64,000 bases of DNA from Oikopleura dioica (Eukaryota; Chordata; Appendicularia; Copelata; Oikopleuridae), in contig OU015567.1 in NCBI GenBank assembly GCA_907165135.1, positions 7,073,001 to 7,137,000 on the forward strand. The letters run 5' to 3'. Position numbers and translations under genes: made by a program. This document shows, piece by piece, positions 25,099 through 36,800 of this stretch (within the stretch, counting starts at the first letter, position 1; each line of letters starts with the position of its first letter). Below the pieces are notes generated by a model. That model worked only from the letters and a program-made list of their open reading frames with translations. It searched no databases and was not told the origin of the DNA.

Positions 25099-26275
25099 AT
25101 GCAAACTGAAAAGAATGAAGTGACCTTGGTCGCGAGGAAAGCGATTAAAGTTAGAGCTTGGTCAATTAACACTCGACGTCCCTTCTGCACCTGATGATTT
25201 TCGCTATCAGAAGGGAACTTAGCAGCATGATTTTATGCTATAGATCTGATGGAAAGCTGTCAACACTGCGTAAACCCTGTCTTTTGAATATTATCGATGG
25301 AATAAGGTATTTTTGGTGATACAAACGAGTTCAAAAATTCAACAATAGAAAAGTAAGTATAAATAATGATTTTGTGATGCATTTTTGATCGAGTTTGCGG
25401 TTGATTATTGCATTATTGAGAAATAATAACTAATACATTAATTAATCGATAGCCTCGGGAAGGCACGAGGACGGAGATAGACTTTGCAGGTACCCAACAC
25501 GTCGAGGAGGATTAGTTATTAATAGCTAGCTTTTTCTCTGCATCCATTGAAAGTAGCAATTCATTCCAAGAAAAAAAAACAGCGAATGTCAATATTTTTC
25601 ACCGGTTGGAGAAAATACGCCCTTTATTGCTGCCTGACAAGTAAAATCAAAAGAAAAGAGATACAGTGGAGGAAAATATTCTTTAGTAATTTGCATCTTT
25701 CATTTTATTGTATGCGCGCAGCTGGAAAATGGACTTGGTGTTTTGATAGCCTTTCCGATGGTCTTTGAGTTGTTGCTGCTTATTGTCGGCATTCAAGGTA
25801 CTTTTGTCGACGTAGCTACTAGCGAATCGAACGGATAGATTTCTTACACAGTTTTTCATAATCTTAATCTGATTGAACATACGAGGAAGATAAGTTGTAC
25901 TGAGTACCATAAGATTATCAGATAAGTGACGCTTAAGAAAGCGGCAGTTTTCTCGTATTTTTGATTGATTAGTTGCGCAAATATCGAGCAATTTCTAAAT
26001 TGGCATTACTATAATGAAATCAAACGTGCAAAAAAATTACTACTGCTGGCCTCATAAGCTGTAATTAGATATTATCTGAGCAGCTGAATTGCGTTTTGGG
26101 CCTCTTTGCTTGAAATATTCGATATAAATTTCTTTCAATTACTTGTTATAAAATTCCGACTTACGTATTCTCAGGCTACGAGCGATATCTTGAAAAGAAA
26201 AAGACGGACGTCCATCAAATCGAAGAAATCCAAAAGATGTACCCTGAAAACCTCAACAATCTCAAAAACGAATAA
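25099..26275 (+). CDS. Small membrane protein with two predicted helices
   Basis: Core exons 25586-25640, 25687-25797 and 26175-26275 join in phase to 88 residues: a basic start (FFTGWRKYALYCC), two hydrophobic segments (CLTIICIFHFIVCAQ and GVLIAFPMVFELLLLIVGI) and a charged tail (YERYLEKKKTDVHQ ... NLKNE). The first intron is 46 bases, GTAAAA...TTTAG. An upstream exon, 25099-25149 (MQTEKNEVTLVARKAIK), follows a CTTTTCAG acceptor and can join at 25571 in phase, giving about 110 residues. Start at 25586 is the alternative. No family recognised. It ends 96 bases before the next gene, so the two may share a transcript. Confidence 0.45.
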
Positions 26276-26371
26276 CCTATCCTTTCAAATTTCTAGAGCA
26301 TCTGTTTTCTCCGCAATAAATCGCAGTTCCTATTGAGTTTTTCCTTCAAAGAATCATTGAATTATCTCCAA

Positions 26372-27516
26372 ATGGAGAAGACTTGCGGCCAGACAGCCGC
26401 GAAATTATTCAGCTCGTTTTTCGGCAGTGATTTTGGCGTTGAGACCTGGTGTAAGGACGTTCCGGCTTGGAGCACAGCCGGAGCAGGAACGGATTTTTCT
26501 TATATAAAGTCGAAATCGTCAAATTTATCCTTTGAAAAATTCTCAATGCAGTGTATGACTATATCATGCTCTGGACCCCGTTCGTGGCATTTTTGTCGCA
26601 TATTCTCGTGGCTTACGCTTCTTACGTCCTGGGTCATTCTTGGGGCACCTTTTTCATGTCCAGCGAGACGGAGGAACATGAATTCACAACGGATCAAATT
26701 CAAGAGCGCAGACAGATTCTTCAAGAGCAACTCGCGCTAGTTCTCGATGATTTGAACAATGACAAGAGGAAGATTTTCGATTTGGATGCTGAGTTTGAGT
26801 TTTCAAAGCAAGAAATTCCGTCGTTGCAGAATCAAATCAAGCAACTTCAAGGTTTGAATCTTTCTAGATGGTTGATTGGAGCTTTTAATTGAATTAAAAG
26901 CAATGTTATTACTGTATTAATGATCAGTAATGATGAAGCTTCGAGCTTCTTTCCGTTATTGATAGTTAGGGTTTCGGAGATTCTCCGATTTTAATTCCCG
27001 GTTCTTTAGACAAAATTTGGAACCCTGTATAAGTTTTGTTGATGCTGATTCTTCTGTTTCTTCAACATCTTTTAGAGGAGATCGATTTCCTCCAGGAAAA
27101 ACTCGACAAGTTGAGGGAAGACCGACTGGAGCTTCACAAGCGATTCTACGGAGGAATCAATGACATCGCAAATATGCAGGCACGTGGTTTCGTATTCTTC
27201 TGCTGATTAACAATTCGGAATTGTCAATTCTCTCAATAGCAGTTTAGGGCTCACAATCATCATGACGGAGTTATCGTTGATTGTTTTTCCTCGTTGAATT
27301 CATTCAAACTAAATTAGCATTGACAATGTCTTACACAAAATCTTATGTAAGATTTGTTTCATAACATTCCATTTTAAGAAAATCTTGGAGCCTCAAGCGC
27401 TAGACAACGAAGCAGCTAAAGAGCTCATCCGGCGTATTTCAAATATTGAGGATACAATTTCATCCTTCCACGATGCCATGCGAAACCAAAACCATTCTTT
27501 CAGAAAACGGGATTGA
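26372..27516 (+). CDS. Membrane protein with coiled coil, 218 residues
   Basis: Exons 26372-26486, 26552-26851, 27076-27179, 27379-27516. Intron 1 starts GAACGG (GA-AG) and intron 3 starts GC. The product starts MEKTCGQTAAKLFSSFFGSD, has a hydrophobic segment (YIMLWTPFVAFLSHILVAYA), then roughly 120 residues of coiled coil (ERRQILQEQLALVLDDLNND, EIDFLQEKLDKLREDRLELH) and ends HSFRKRD. No family recognised. A foldback element begins 12 bases after the stop, and AATAAA near 28412 lies beyond that element, so the element sits in the 3' UTR. Confidence 0.6.
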
Positions 27517-27528
27517 TCGATCTTCAGA

Positions 27529-28300
27529 TTAAGGCTATAACCTCTCTTTTGGCCTCTCTGGAAAACGGACTTCCCTTGGTCGATTTCAAAAATTTAAAAG
27601 GCAAACATACTTGTTTTCTCCTAAAAAATTCAAAAATGATATCAAAAAATACTTTTCTTCCGTAAATTTTTACTCTAGAATAATTCAAAAATCGCCATTC
27701 GGTTTTCCAAGAAAACTGGAAGCTCTGAGGTAAAATTAATCCGATAATAATATTAAGTTTGGCATATTCTATGATCCCTATGGAAAAAATATCAAGAAAT
27801 TGTCTTAATTATGATTATAGTTCTCTCTTCTTTTAAATCTCTTTTGTTTATAGACGGACGCTTGAGATACACGCGGCCAATCAGAGCGCGATGAATCGCT
27901 TGACTCACACGCTCGCCAACAGCGCTCTCTTTTTGGCCTGGAGGATAGCACTCCGCGCAGCGCGTCCACGCGCATTTTTATCCTCAGGTGCGTCCACTAA
28001 CATGGCGCTAGAATGAAAATTTGAACAGATATCGAAGATTTTTTCCATAGGGATTATAGAGAAGGCTTTAATCTTTTAATTGATCGAAAAAAATCTACCT
28101 CTGTAATGGTAAAATTCTTCGGAAAACCGAATGGCGTTTTTTAAATGATTGTAAAGTCGAAATTTCGAAAGAAAAAATAATTTTTGATGGCATTTCTGAA
28201 ATCTACGATAGATTTTGAGTACATGAGCCTTTTTAATTTTTGAAATCGACCAAGGGAAGTCCGTTTTCCAGAGAGGCCAAAAGAGAGGTTATAGCCTTAA
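27529..28300. mobile_element. TTAA-flanked foldback element, 772 bp
   Basis: TTAAGGCTATAACCTCTC at 27529 is mirrored by GAGAGGTTATAGCCTTAA ending 28300. The complementarity runs about 300 bases inward on each side (CGGACTTCCCTTGGTCGATT; GCCATTCGGTTTTCC; ATCCCTATGGAAAAAAT). The unpaired middle, around 27850-28010, is GC-richer. TTAA at both edges fits a piggyBac-type target duplication, but TTAA is also its own complement, so it may just be the end of the arms. No transposase frame: non-autonomous. Confidence 0.8.
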
Positions 28301-28492
28301 GATTTTACGAACATAAAAATCCCGAAAAAAGACCGTTTGAGATTCAAGATTCCGCTCGATTTTCAGAGTCGTTTTAAAAGAAGTAATTTGTTAATTTTAA
28401 ATTGAAGACGCAATAAATATATATTTTGTTTTCATTTGGAAAGTTTATTGAAGCAATCGAATTAATGAATTATTGAAGCAGGAAAAAGTTGG

Positions 28493-29008
28493 TTAGTAGT
28501 CGGCGGATAAATCGTCAATGACGTACGCAGGGTTAGATGTTCCGCTCTGAAGCTCAATCTGAGAATGACATGATTTAAATTTCCGGTCCTAAGGACTAGG
28601 GGGATTCTATCACTGTTGGCAGAAGACTTCTCATTTCCATGACCGTCGTTGGCCGACGGAACAAAGGTCCGGTCGCCATTGACGCCCTCACTTGTAAAAC
28701 CTAAGCAGAAAAAGAATGTACCAAATTTTGACTTCAGAAATTTGTGCACACTACTGGTGAAACAAAGTGAGTCTCCCAAATCTTCAAAGATTTAGATTTG
28801 AAATTTTTTCATAAAAAAATGGGAGGATGATTGAATGGTTAGATGAGAAGCGAGTTTAAACTTTATACAACCCGGCAGTTTTGTTTATAAAGTTTCTTTT
28901 CAAGAGATGTTGAAAATGCGGACCAGTAAAGATAAAACTTACGGATTTGCGCCGACGAGCAGAAGATTCGATAAGGCTATCGTCATATTCCTTCGCTGTT
29001 AACGTCAT
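28493..29008 (-). CDS. Small three-exon gene, 72 residues
   Basis: Exons 29008-28943, 28700-28614, 28558-28493, each a whole number of codons, with GTAAGT/CTTAG and GTGATA/CTCAG introns. The ATG sits one base after a TTTCTAG acceptor, the pattern expected at a trans-splice site. The product starts MTLTAKEYDDSLIESSARRR and ends SGTSNPAYVIDDLSADY. AATAAA follows at 28447-28442. The NPAY motif in an acidic tail resembles a cytoplasmic sorting signal, so an alternative is that these are the last exons of the membrane protein upstream (29939-30717); phases at the available donors do not allow that directly. Confidence 0.5.
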
Positions 29009-29938
29009 GCTAGAAATATAGAAAATGATCCTTTGATTTTGAGAAAATAAGTCTGAGTTTTAGAATGTCGGTTGGAACTCCTTTTGATGATTTCAAAAAA
29101 AATTTCGCGGGCCCGGAAATCGTCAAAAAACGTCTTGACTAGTTTTGTAGAGCTCGTCGAGACGAGTCGAATGATATATCAAAATCCTGAAAATTCTAAG
29201 ATTTTCCGCCAAAAAAAGTGATAAGAAGGTGGCTTATCAAAAAATTTCTGACCAGCGCCGTTTTTGTTCTAGAAAAGTTGAGGTGATGTTTGACCCCGGA
29301 AAATGATCCTTATGATCTGTTCTATTACAGCAAAAAATTTCAGCTCGTAATCACATATCCTGCCGTACTTATCAGCGAAAAATTAGAAATTTAGTGCATT
29401 TTGTTGTCGCTGCTCGTTCCTAATTTCTGGCCCATTTTCAGTCCCATTTCCATTCGAAAATGAAATATACTGATAAACTCGGCTGGGTAGATGATGACTG
29501 GCTGAAATTTTTTGCTGTAGTAAAACAGATCATGAGGAACATTTTCCGGGGTCAAACGTTACCGCAGCTATTCTAGAACAAAAACGGCGCTGGTCAGAAA
29601 ATTTTTGATAGGCCACCTTCTTATCACTTGTTTTGGCGGAAAATCTTAGAATTTTCAGGACTTTGATATATCACTCGACTCGTCTCGACGAGCTCTACAA
29701 AACTAGCCAAGAGGTTTTTTGACGATTTTCGGGCCCGCGAAATTTTTTTTGAAATCATCTTTTCCACTCTTTGAGTTTTTTTATTATCGGCATTTTTACA
29801 TGTTTACACCGAATTCAATAATTTTCATACCGAGTCTGATTTCATTCAGTATTTAGTACTCCTTGGGAATCTGTATAATCTATCTTGGCATCAAGATAAG
29901 CTCGAAATCAAAAGGATAAAAAAAATAATTCTTTGGGG
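29009..29938. other. Spacer holding a foldback element
   Basis: Most of this interval is the inverted-repeat element at 29086-29759. The flanks have no supported exons. Confidence 0.5.
29086..29759. mobile_element. Foldback element, 674 bp
   Basis: GATGATTTCAAAAAAAATTT and CGCGGGCCC at the left edge are mirrored by GGGCCCGCG and AAATTTTTTTTGAAATCATC at the right. Complementarity continues through GTAGAGCTCGTCGAGACGAG and TGATAAGAAGGTGGC, giving arms of roughly 250 bases. Flanks on both sides are TTTT, a possible short target duplication. Different sequence and different ends from the two TTAA-flanked elements. Confidence 0.75.
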
Positions 29939-30717
29939 CTAAAGAAGGAAGAAATTTACCGCTGTATCTTCCTCTAACTCAACGTATTCATAAATATCAT
30001 CAAGTCCGAATCTCGGGCTATATTTTCCATCATAAACAAGACTTTCAATTTCCTTGTACCTGTAATAGACGACGAAAAAGACCCATCCAAAGTTGAGAAA
30101 AACCAAAGCGCCGTATAAAAACAAATCGCCGGGGATGATGTCTTTCTCGTTTTCTTCCCATTCTTTCTTGCCGTTGCTGAACTGGATTCCGAAGCCGATG
30201 AAGAAGGGAATCGATATAACAACTAAAGGAGGTTCTCGGGATATTCCTAGGGCTTGATAATCTACCCATGACAATGGCAAGCCACATAAAAAATCTGCAC
30301 CGTCTCCAGTTTCGTCTGCAATCAGCAAATGTCATCCTCTCTTTTCCTTCTTCTTTTATTCAAGACGTTTCTTTTCTCTGCTCTGTTCCCACCGTGAATC
30401 AGAGCTTCCAAAAATTGATATATTGTTTGGCTTTTTGTCTTGCGCGTTACTCACAAAAAAAAAAGGTAAAAAATTAACTCGGGAGAATAACGATGCTGGC
30501 GCGAGTTGGTAATCGCGCGTTTCAAAGCTGCTGAGAAGCTCAAACTGAAGCTGACAAGGATTTTTATGATCGGATTGCGATCACAACAAAACAAAAGATC
30601 AACCGACAAGGACGTTACTTGAAAAGGCAGCCAAGCGAGAAGAAAAACGGAATAGCGAATAATATGCGCAAAAGACTGGACTTTTGAGCATATAGAAGAA
30701 ATTAATTTATTAAACAT
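29939..30717 (-). CDS. Multi-span membrane protein downstream of huntingtin, 219 residues
   Basis: Exons 30717-30619, 30550-30367, 30315-29939 join in phase. The product has an N-terminal hydrophobic segment (IIRYSVFLLAWLPFQ), a polar region, then PPLVVISIPFFIGFGIQF and LFLYGALVFLNFGWVFFVVY, and an acidic end (DIYEYVELEED). The end of exon 2 is uncertain: a GC donor nine bases upstream also works. The last codons (VNFFLL-stop) read through a good GTAAAT donor, so further exons are possible. It starts 83 bases after the huntingtin stop on the same strand, which suggests a shared transcript. No family recognised. Confidence 0.5.
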
Positions 30718-30800
30718 GTATTAGAAACAGAGATTGCGTGGTAGTTCTTGTAGCAGTACAAAAGAATGATAGTTGTACGAACAGAAAAATTGTTGTTTTT

Positions 30801-33800
30801 TTATCCTTTTTGAAGAAATTGAGTTGCTAGAATTGTCTCGTCCAGTTTTGCGCGGTCCTTTTCTTCCGCCAGTTTTTCGCGCAATCTCGATATTGCGGCG
30901 GGGAAAAGCTCTTCGGGAAAAGTGCTTGGTACAGGAAGATACAGTATGTAATGGCGGATGGAGTCACGGTCGTTTTCTACTGCGGAGATAAGGGAACTAG
31001 AAGAGAGTTTTCTTTTGGGAGGGTTTGGAGTGGTTATGTTACCAGATAATGATTTTGGACTGGCCACGGAACTTTTGGCAGATATTTGGAATAGCTAGCA
31101 AAAGCCAGTTGAAGATTTCATCTCGTTGAGGAAAAATACGGAAGCAGTCGCTCAGAAAGAATAAATATGAAGGAACCAGCGCTTCTTTTGCATTCATCAG
31201 TTCGATAAAGAGCTTATTTAAAACCCTAGAAAAAGATAGAATGTATAAAAAGGCAGATTGATTTGTACCTTTCATTGATTGAAATTTCGCTGAATAAGAG
31301 CTTCAAGAGAGCGAGCATTTTCGAAGAATGTTTCTTTGGATTGGTGACGGCGGAGTTCAGGATCACGGAAATTACGGGGTCGCTACCGATATCGCTCGAG
31401 TTCTTGTTTTTGATGAACGACGCGGAACGCTTTTTTGAGGAGAAATAGCAGCTAAAAACATATTAAACTGACCATAATTTGTCATGATCTTACAGAAGGG
31501 AACTCGTAGCAAGAGTAGAGCCAGTTGAAGCAAGATAGGAGTCGTTCGCCATGCTCAGATCAGCTCCTATCTGTGAAAACTGCACCACTTGGTCCGGAAG
31601 CAAATGTCCCAGCCACGCGATTCTGCCCAAACCGAGTAAAAGAGGTTCGACGGCTTCGAGGGAAGCCCCAGTGTAGCCGACTTGGCGATGATTGATATGA
31701 TGTTCGATGTAAAATCGACCTGTGCAGAGTTAGAATGAAAAGTTCAAGATATATTTCATTTTTGATATTAAACTCTTTCCTCGTCTGCGAAATCAGGGTG
31801 TCGCTCAATTATCAAAAGAGCGATGGAGAAGTCGTAGAGCTTGAGTTGCAAGTCGATAGGATTCAAGGACATCAATGATGGATGCGCGCTCAGTGAAGTG
31901 AGAACCTTATTTGCTATCAGCGTCAAGAAGTTACTGTAAGAAACAGTGAGCCCTCTTGGCATGTCTAGCAAATTCAGTACAGAGCTTCGGACACTAGAAG
32001 TTTTGTTACACTTTTGTAGATGTACCGAACTTACGATAAATCGGAGGAAATAGAACAAAAGCCTCGAGAAACAAGGGGCGTAAGAGTTTTTGTCAAAAAC
32101 TCATCGTTGTAGCCTGCGACAGATGCTGCCTTTGTCAAGCATGGCAACAGCGTTTCCCAAAGAAGAGGATCTTCGTTTTCTGGATTTGAAGTTTGAACAA
32201 GTCCAGTTACAGCTTTGAGAGTTTCGTTGAAGTGCTCTCTGGTTGGATAGGCGTTGACGATCATATTTATTGCTCTCGCTGCTTCCAATAGAACTCGTCG
32301 ATGAGGCGCTAAAATTTATGTTGAAATCATGTCAGAGAATACTTTAGTACCTTCGGAATTCTCATGAATAGCAAAATGAAACCACCGTAGAAACAAATCA
32401 AAAAGAAACTGCGTCGAAGAATTCAAATCTGGCGTCCAGGAATCATCTGATTTCTCCGAGGCCTCGAGCTCTATTTCTGCCGAGGAGCTTCTTGCACTTG
32501 TCATTGGCGAAATTCCTTGTTTCCTGAAATGATTTGGAGCGCATGAAGCTCCAACTGAAACTATCGATGGTCCCTGGGACTCGGGATTCGAAGACAGCCA
32601 AGGGGATGAGTTTTGTAACGACGAAGATAGGTCAGATTCAGCTTGCGCATCTAAAACCCGAGGAAGAGGACATCGAGGGTGGTTTATCAAGGGAGAGACA
32701 GCAGGTGAGCCCGCAAATGTCTTTCCATTTTGAAACTGGCGAAATGCGAGCATCGTGAGTACTGTTAATCCTCTAACAGCATCAACCATCGAGTCTATCT
32801 CTTCTTCGCGACCAGATCCAATGTTCAAATCGCTGGAAGTCTTGCTCATGATCACCTGTTGCAAGCCAGTCCACAGTGAGAGAAAGCACGTTCGAGTTCC
32901 ATAGCCAAACGCGCGAAAATTCCGAACTGATTGGGTGATTATTTCTTTATCTTCCAACTCGTTTGGCTCGCCAATTTCAGAAGCGAGAAGAGGCTTCCGG
33001 AAGAGCTCTTCTTTGCCGGGAGTATAGGAAAGAATCGATAGGATCTTCCGAACAAGGACGGAGTCAGGACAGTTCGATAGGAATGAAAAGGAGATTAAGC
33101 TGTCGATCCCGACCATGGAAAAGATTTCTTCAAGATTCTTGATTGTGTTATCGTAAATTTCATCATCCAAACAGTCAGTTTTGCAAAGATCATCAAAAAT
33201 ATTTGCTAGCTTCCTTCGTTTTCTGCTTTCTACAAGAAGCGTGGTATTCGATGAGCTTTTCTGATCGTTTTCTCCGACTTTGATGGAAAACGGACAGTCG
33301 AACATCGTTGAAATCTCGAGTCGTAATCGTCTTGAAGGAATAAGTTGTACGTATTTTCCGACCGTTTCTGCCCAGGCAACCTTGTTCATTGCTAAGAGTT
33401 TGACGAGCTTTCGGATAGCCCCGATTCTATTTCCCTCAAATGTCACTTTAACAAGATCTTCATCGACATTCACATCAGATTCGATGAGAGAAATCATGTG
33501 TCTTCTAACATACGCCGGTGCGCTGGAAAGACTGGACTTAAAGCTCGCTTGTTCTTCTTTCAGAAAATTCTTGAGTTTAGAACGAGTCCTCGTTGATTTC
33601 AATGCGGATTGAATCAAAAGTTCATCGCATGAAAAGGTTTCAAAATCAGAGTTGAAGATTTTAGCAAGTTTGGCACCGGTGTTATTGTAAGTTGAGTCCG
33701 ATGCGATGAAATTATTGTGAAGTCTGATGGCAGGACAAAAAGTGCTTTCAAGAGTCAAATCTGGAATGAGTTGAGATTCTGCGACGAGCTGCTGACGAGA

Positions 33801-36800
33801 AATATGCTGGATAAGAACAAGCGTTTCGAATTTTAAACTTTCATCAGAGTATTTCAGCAGCTCGGAGAAGATGCTTTTCATGTTGATTTTTGAAAGAATC
33901 CCGTGAAGATTTGATTGAGAAATAACTAGATGAAGAATCCCGAATAAAACCTTGCTGATCGCCGACGATTTATGCCTTTTCAAAGCAATCAAGGCATTGT
34001 CTAACATATCTTTGAACGAGTCTTCGTTTGCTTCTAGCACTCCTCCGGTACAGTGCTCGAAAACAACTCTTAGTAGCTCGAGCTCTTTTTTGTCCGAAAA
34101 TTTCAAATTCAGGACGAAATTTTCGATAAATAAATTTCCAGTAAAATTGTGGACGATTCTAGCACTCACACTTCTCCAGAGATTAATATCAGTGAGCCGA
34201 TAGTACTTGAGAATGTGAATCAACAGTGGAAAAGATGAGCAAGTAGTGGACATGTTCAGAATCATCGAAAGAATCACTTCTTTCTGCGCAGACTCGGAGA
34301 CTGTTTCAAGGGAGAAAATATCGTCGACAATCGGAGAAAGCGCTGGAATCGCATGTGTTTCGGGACTGAGCCCGGCTGCGTTGAGACTGTTGCATAGATT
34401 GATAACTTCTGACTTTGTAACAAAAGTCTTTGCGCCTCCCTTTTTCTCCCCGCTTAGAAGAACGAGGAAAAGAAAGATGCTCGGAATGACCATTTTTGCA
34501 TCTCGCCACAGGTTTGCTTCGGCGGTGCTCAATTGATTCAGCAAGATTTTCACGAAGATCCCTTCAGAATCCAGCAAAGAATAATTCACCCGAAGCTGCA
34601 TCAAATTAGTAAGAAGTTTTAGGACTGCTTTTTGAATACGCTCATCAGTAGAAACTGTATATCTTCGCATAGCACAGATGACGATCGGTTCGAATATTCG
34701 AATAAAGTCTTGAACTGATGATGATCCCTTTTTCGCGTTGAAGTTGATTTCTTGGAGCCGCGCGTCTACCATCTGTTTATACGATTTCTGATGGTTGAGT
34801 TCGCTTTCAGAGAGGTGTGAACCTGCCTGTGTTGTTGCTTGAGCATCCGTGAGCCGAAGAGATATCAAGGAAAGCGGAGTGTCCCTTAATTTCTCCACCA
34901 AATCAGCTTCGTACGATGATGGCAGCTGAGATTCATTGGGCGGTTGTTTGACTTGGAAAAGGGCAGAAAGCACGGAAGTCGCAGTGAAGATGCATTTCGA
35001 GGGCAAATCATCATAGGTTGATTGAAGAAGCCCAGTTAAAGACGTCAAGATGATCTCGGCGAATTCGGAAATGACCGAAAACTCGATGTTTTCCAGAAGA
35101 ATCTGCAAACTCTCAAGAACCCCTGATAGTAAATCTGATAGATTTGAAGACTTGGATGTTTGAATTTTTGAAGTTTGGTATGCTTGATTGACTTTTTTGT
35201 AGAACTCATGTTGGGGAACCTCGTCAGAGTTTTTCTCCAAGTCCACAACCGGCGAAGTAGCCTTTGGGACGTGCTCTTTTGGGCGAGAATTATTGAAAGG
35301 AATGGAGTTGCGGAGCTTTCTGGCAAAGCTTGGACTCGAGCCACGGACCTTCTGATCATCTTCTACCACCGGTAAAGTTCTTTTCTCCGATTCAAGGTTC
35401 AATAGTGCATCGATTTTTGCTTCAATCAAAACAATATGTAAAATTTTTAAATAGCGAACGATCAAATTCGCCAGTCGTTTTTGACCATCCAAGACCATTG
35501 CTGGTACAACTGGCTCTTTTAGCTGCAATGTTTGGGTCCACTTAACCATCAGTTTTGACGCTAACTTGAGCATTCTTCCTAAATACTGCCAGTCGACGAT
35601 TTCGCTGTAAATTTCGCAGGTTTGCAGAACGAAGAACAGGAGTGGAGGTGAAGGATGATCGAATTTCCGAACCCAAGTTTTTGCCGAAGGATACTTCTTT
35701 AACAAGATGAAGATTGCTCCACAAATAGAAGCAATTCTAGGTCCATCGACTGATTTTAACAACTCGTTAGTCATGAATGAAATGAACCATTCAGTAGACA
35801 GGTCGAAGGGTTCTTCAGTGGACTCCTCAAAGCAGTGGTTCACATATTTGGCGGTGATCAATTCTAATCTGTTGATTTCTGGCGAGTGGACTTTGTGAAT
35901 AGCTTTTGGCCCGTAGCAATTTTTGCTAAACGCGAAGGTGAACTTGAGACATCCTTCTCGAACCCGCTCGTCTTTTGAAGAGAGACACGCAAGAAAGTAT
36001 TCCAGGGCCCGTTCTTCGTATAGGAAAACATCTGCTTCTGGCGATAAGGCGTGAAAGAATCGCCAGTCTACTTCGGAGAGGCAGGAAACGAGATCGATTT
36101 GCGTTGACCAGTAAGTTACCGTTTTTGTCAGTTTCAAAATGTTTTCCACGGAAGAAATGTAAAGCTCTCCTTTCCGATGCTGGAGAAAGAAAGGGAGGAG
36201 ATTTCGAATTCCTTCAATTGCTTTCGACAAGGATTGGTTCGAAGAAGTCGTCGAAATGAAATTGATAATTTGCTCGAATTTGGATTTGACTCCATTTTCC
36301 TCGTGCTCATTTTTCATCAAGTTGGCAAGGAAGAGAACAGTGTGGCCTTGAAGATTCGGGTCTTCGTGCGAAAGAAGATCTTGAATTTTCGCCATAGAAG
36401 GGAGCGAAGAAATGGAGGGGCTCATTGAAACGCAGAAATTTGAAGCAGAAACGATGAGAGACTTGATTGAAACACGCGAAAGACCTGAAATTTGATCAGT
36501 TTGAAAGAGATCTTAATTTCGAACCTTTGTCAGGCAATAATTCTCCATCTTTGACGAGAAAAGTGGGCAAGAGATAGCTGCAGAGCTCTTCAATCGCATC
36601 TTGATCCAAATTTTTCGCGTTTTTGAGGAGTAAATTGACGAGTTCGAGCGAAATCAAAACTGTAGAATACGCGGGCTCTTCTTTCAAAATGTCCACGAGG
36701 GTTCGAATCAACTCAAAGTTCGAAGCGTAAGATTCTTCAAATTCTAGCAGTTTCTTCAGCGCTAGAATTATGGCGGGAAGAATGTCTCGCATTTCCGGGT

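Noticed and set aside
25683-25991. 102-codon minus-strand frame with a mitochondrial-looking segment
   Set aside because: It overlaps antisense the exon encoding two membrane helices at 25687-25797, which has splice support; no splice sites or polyadenylation signal support the minus frame.
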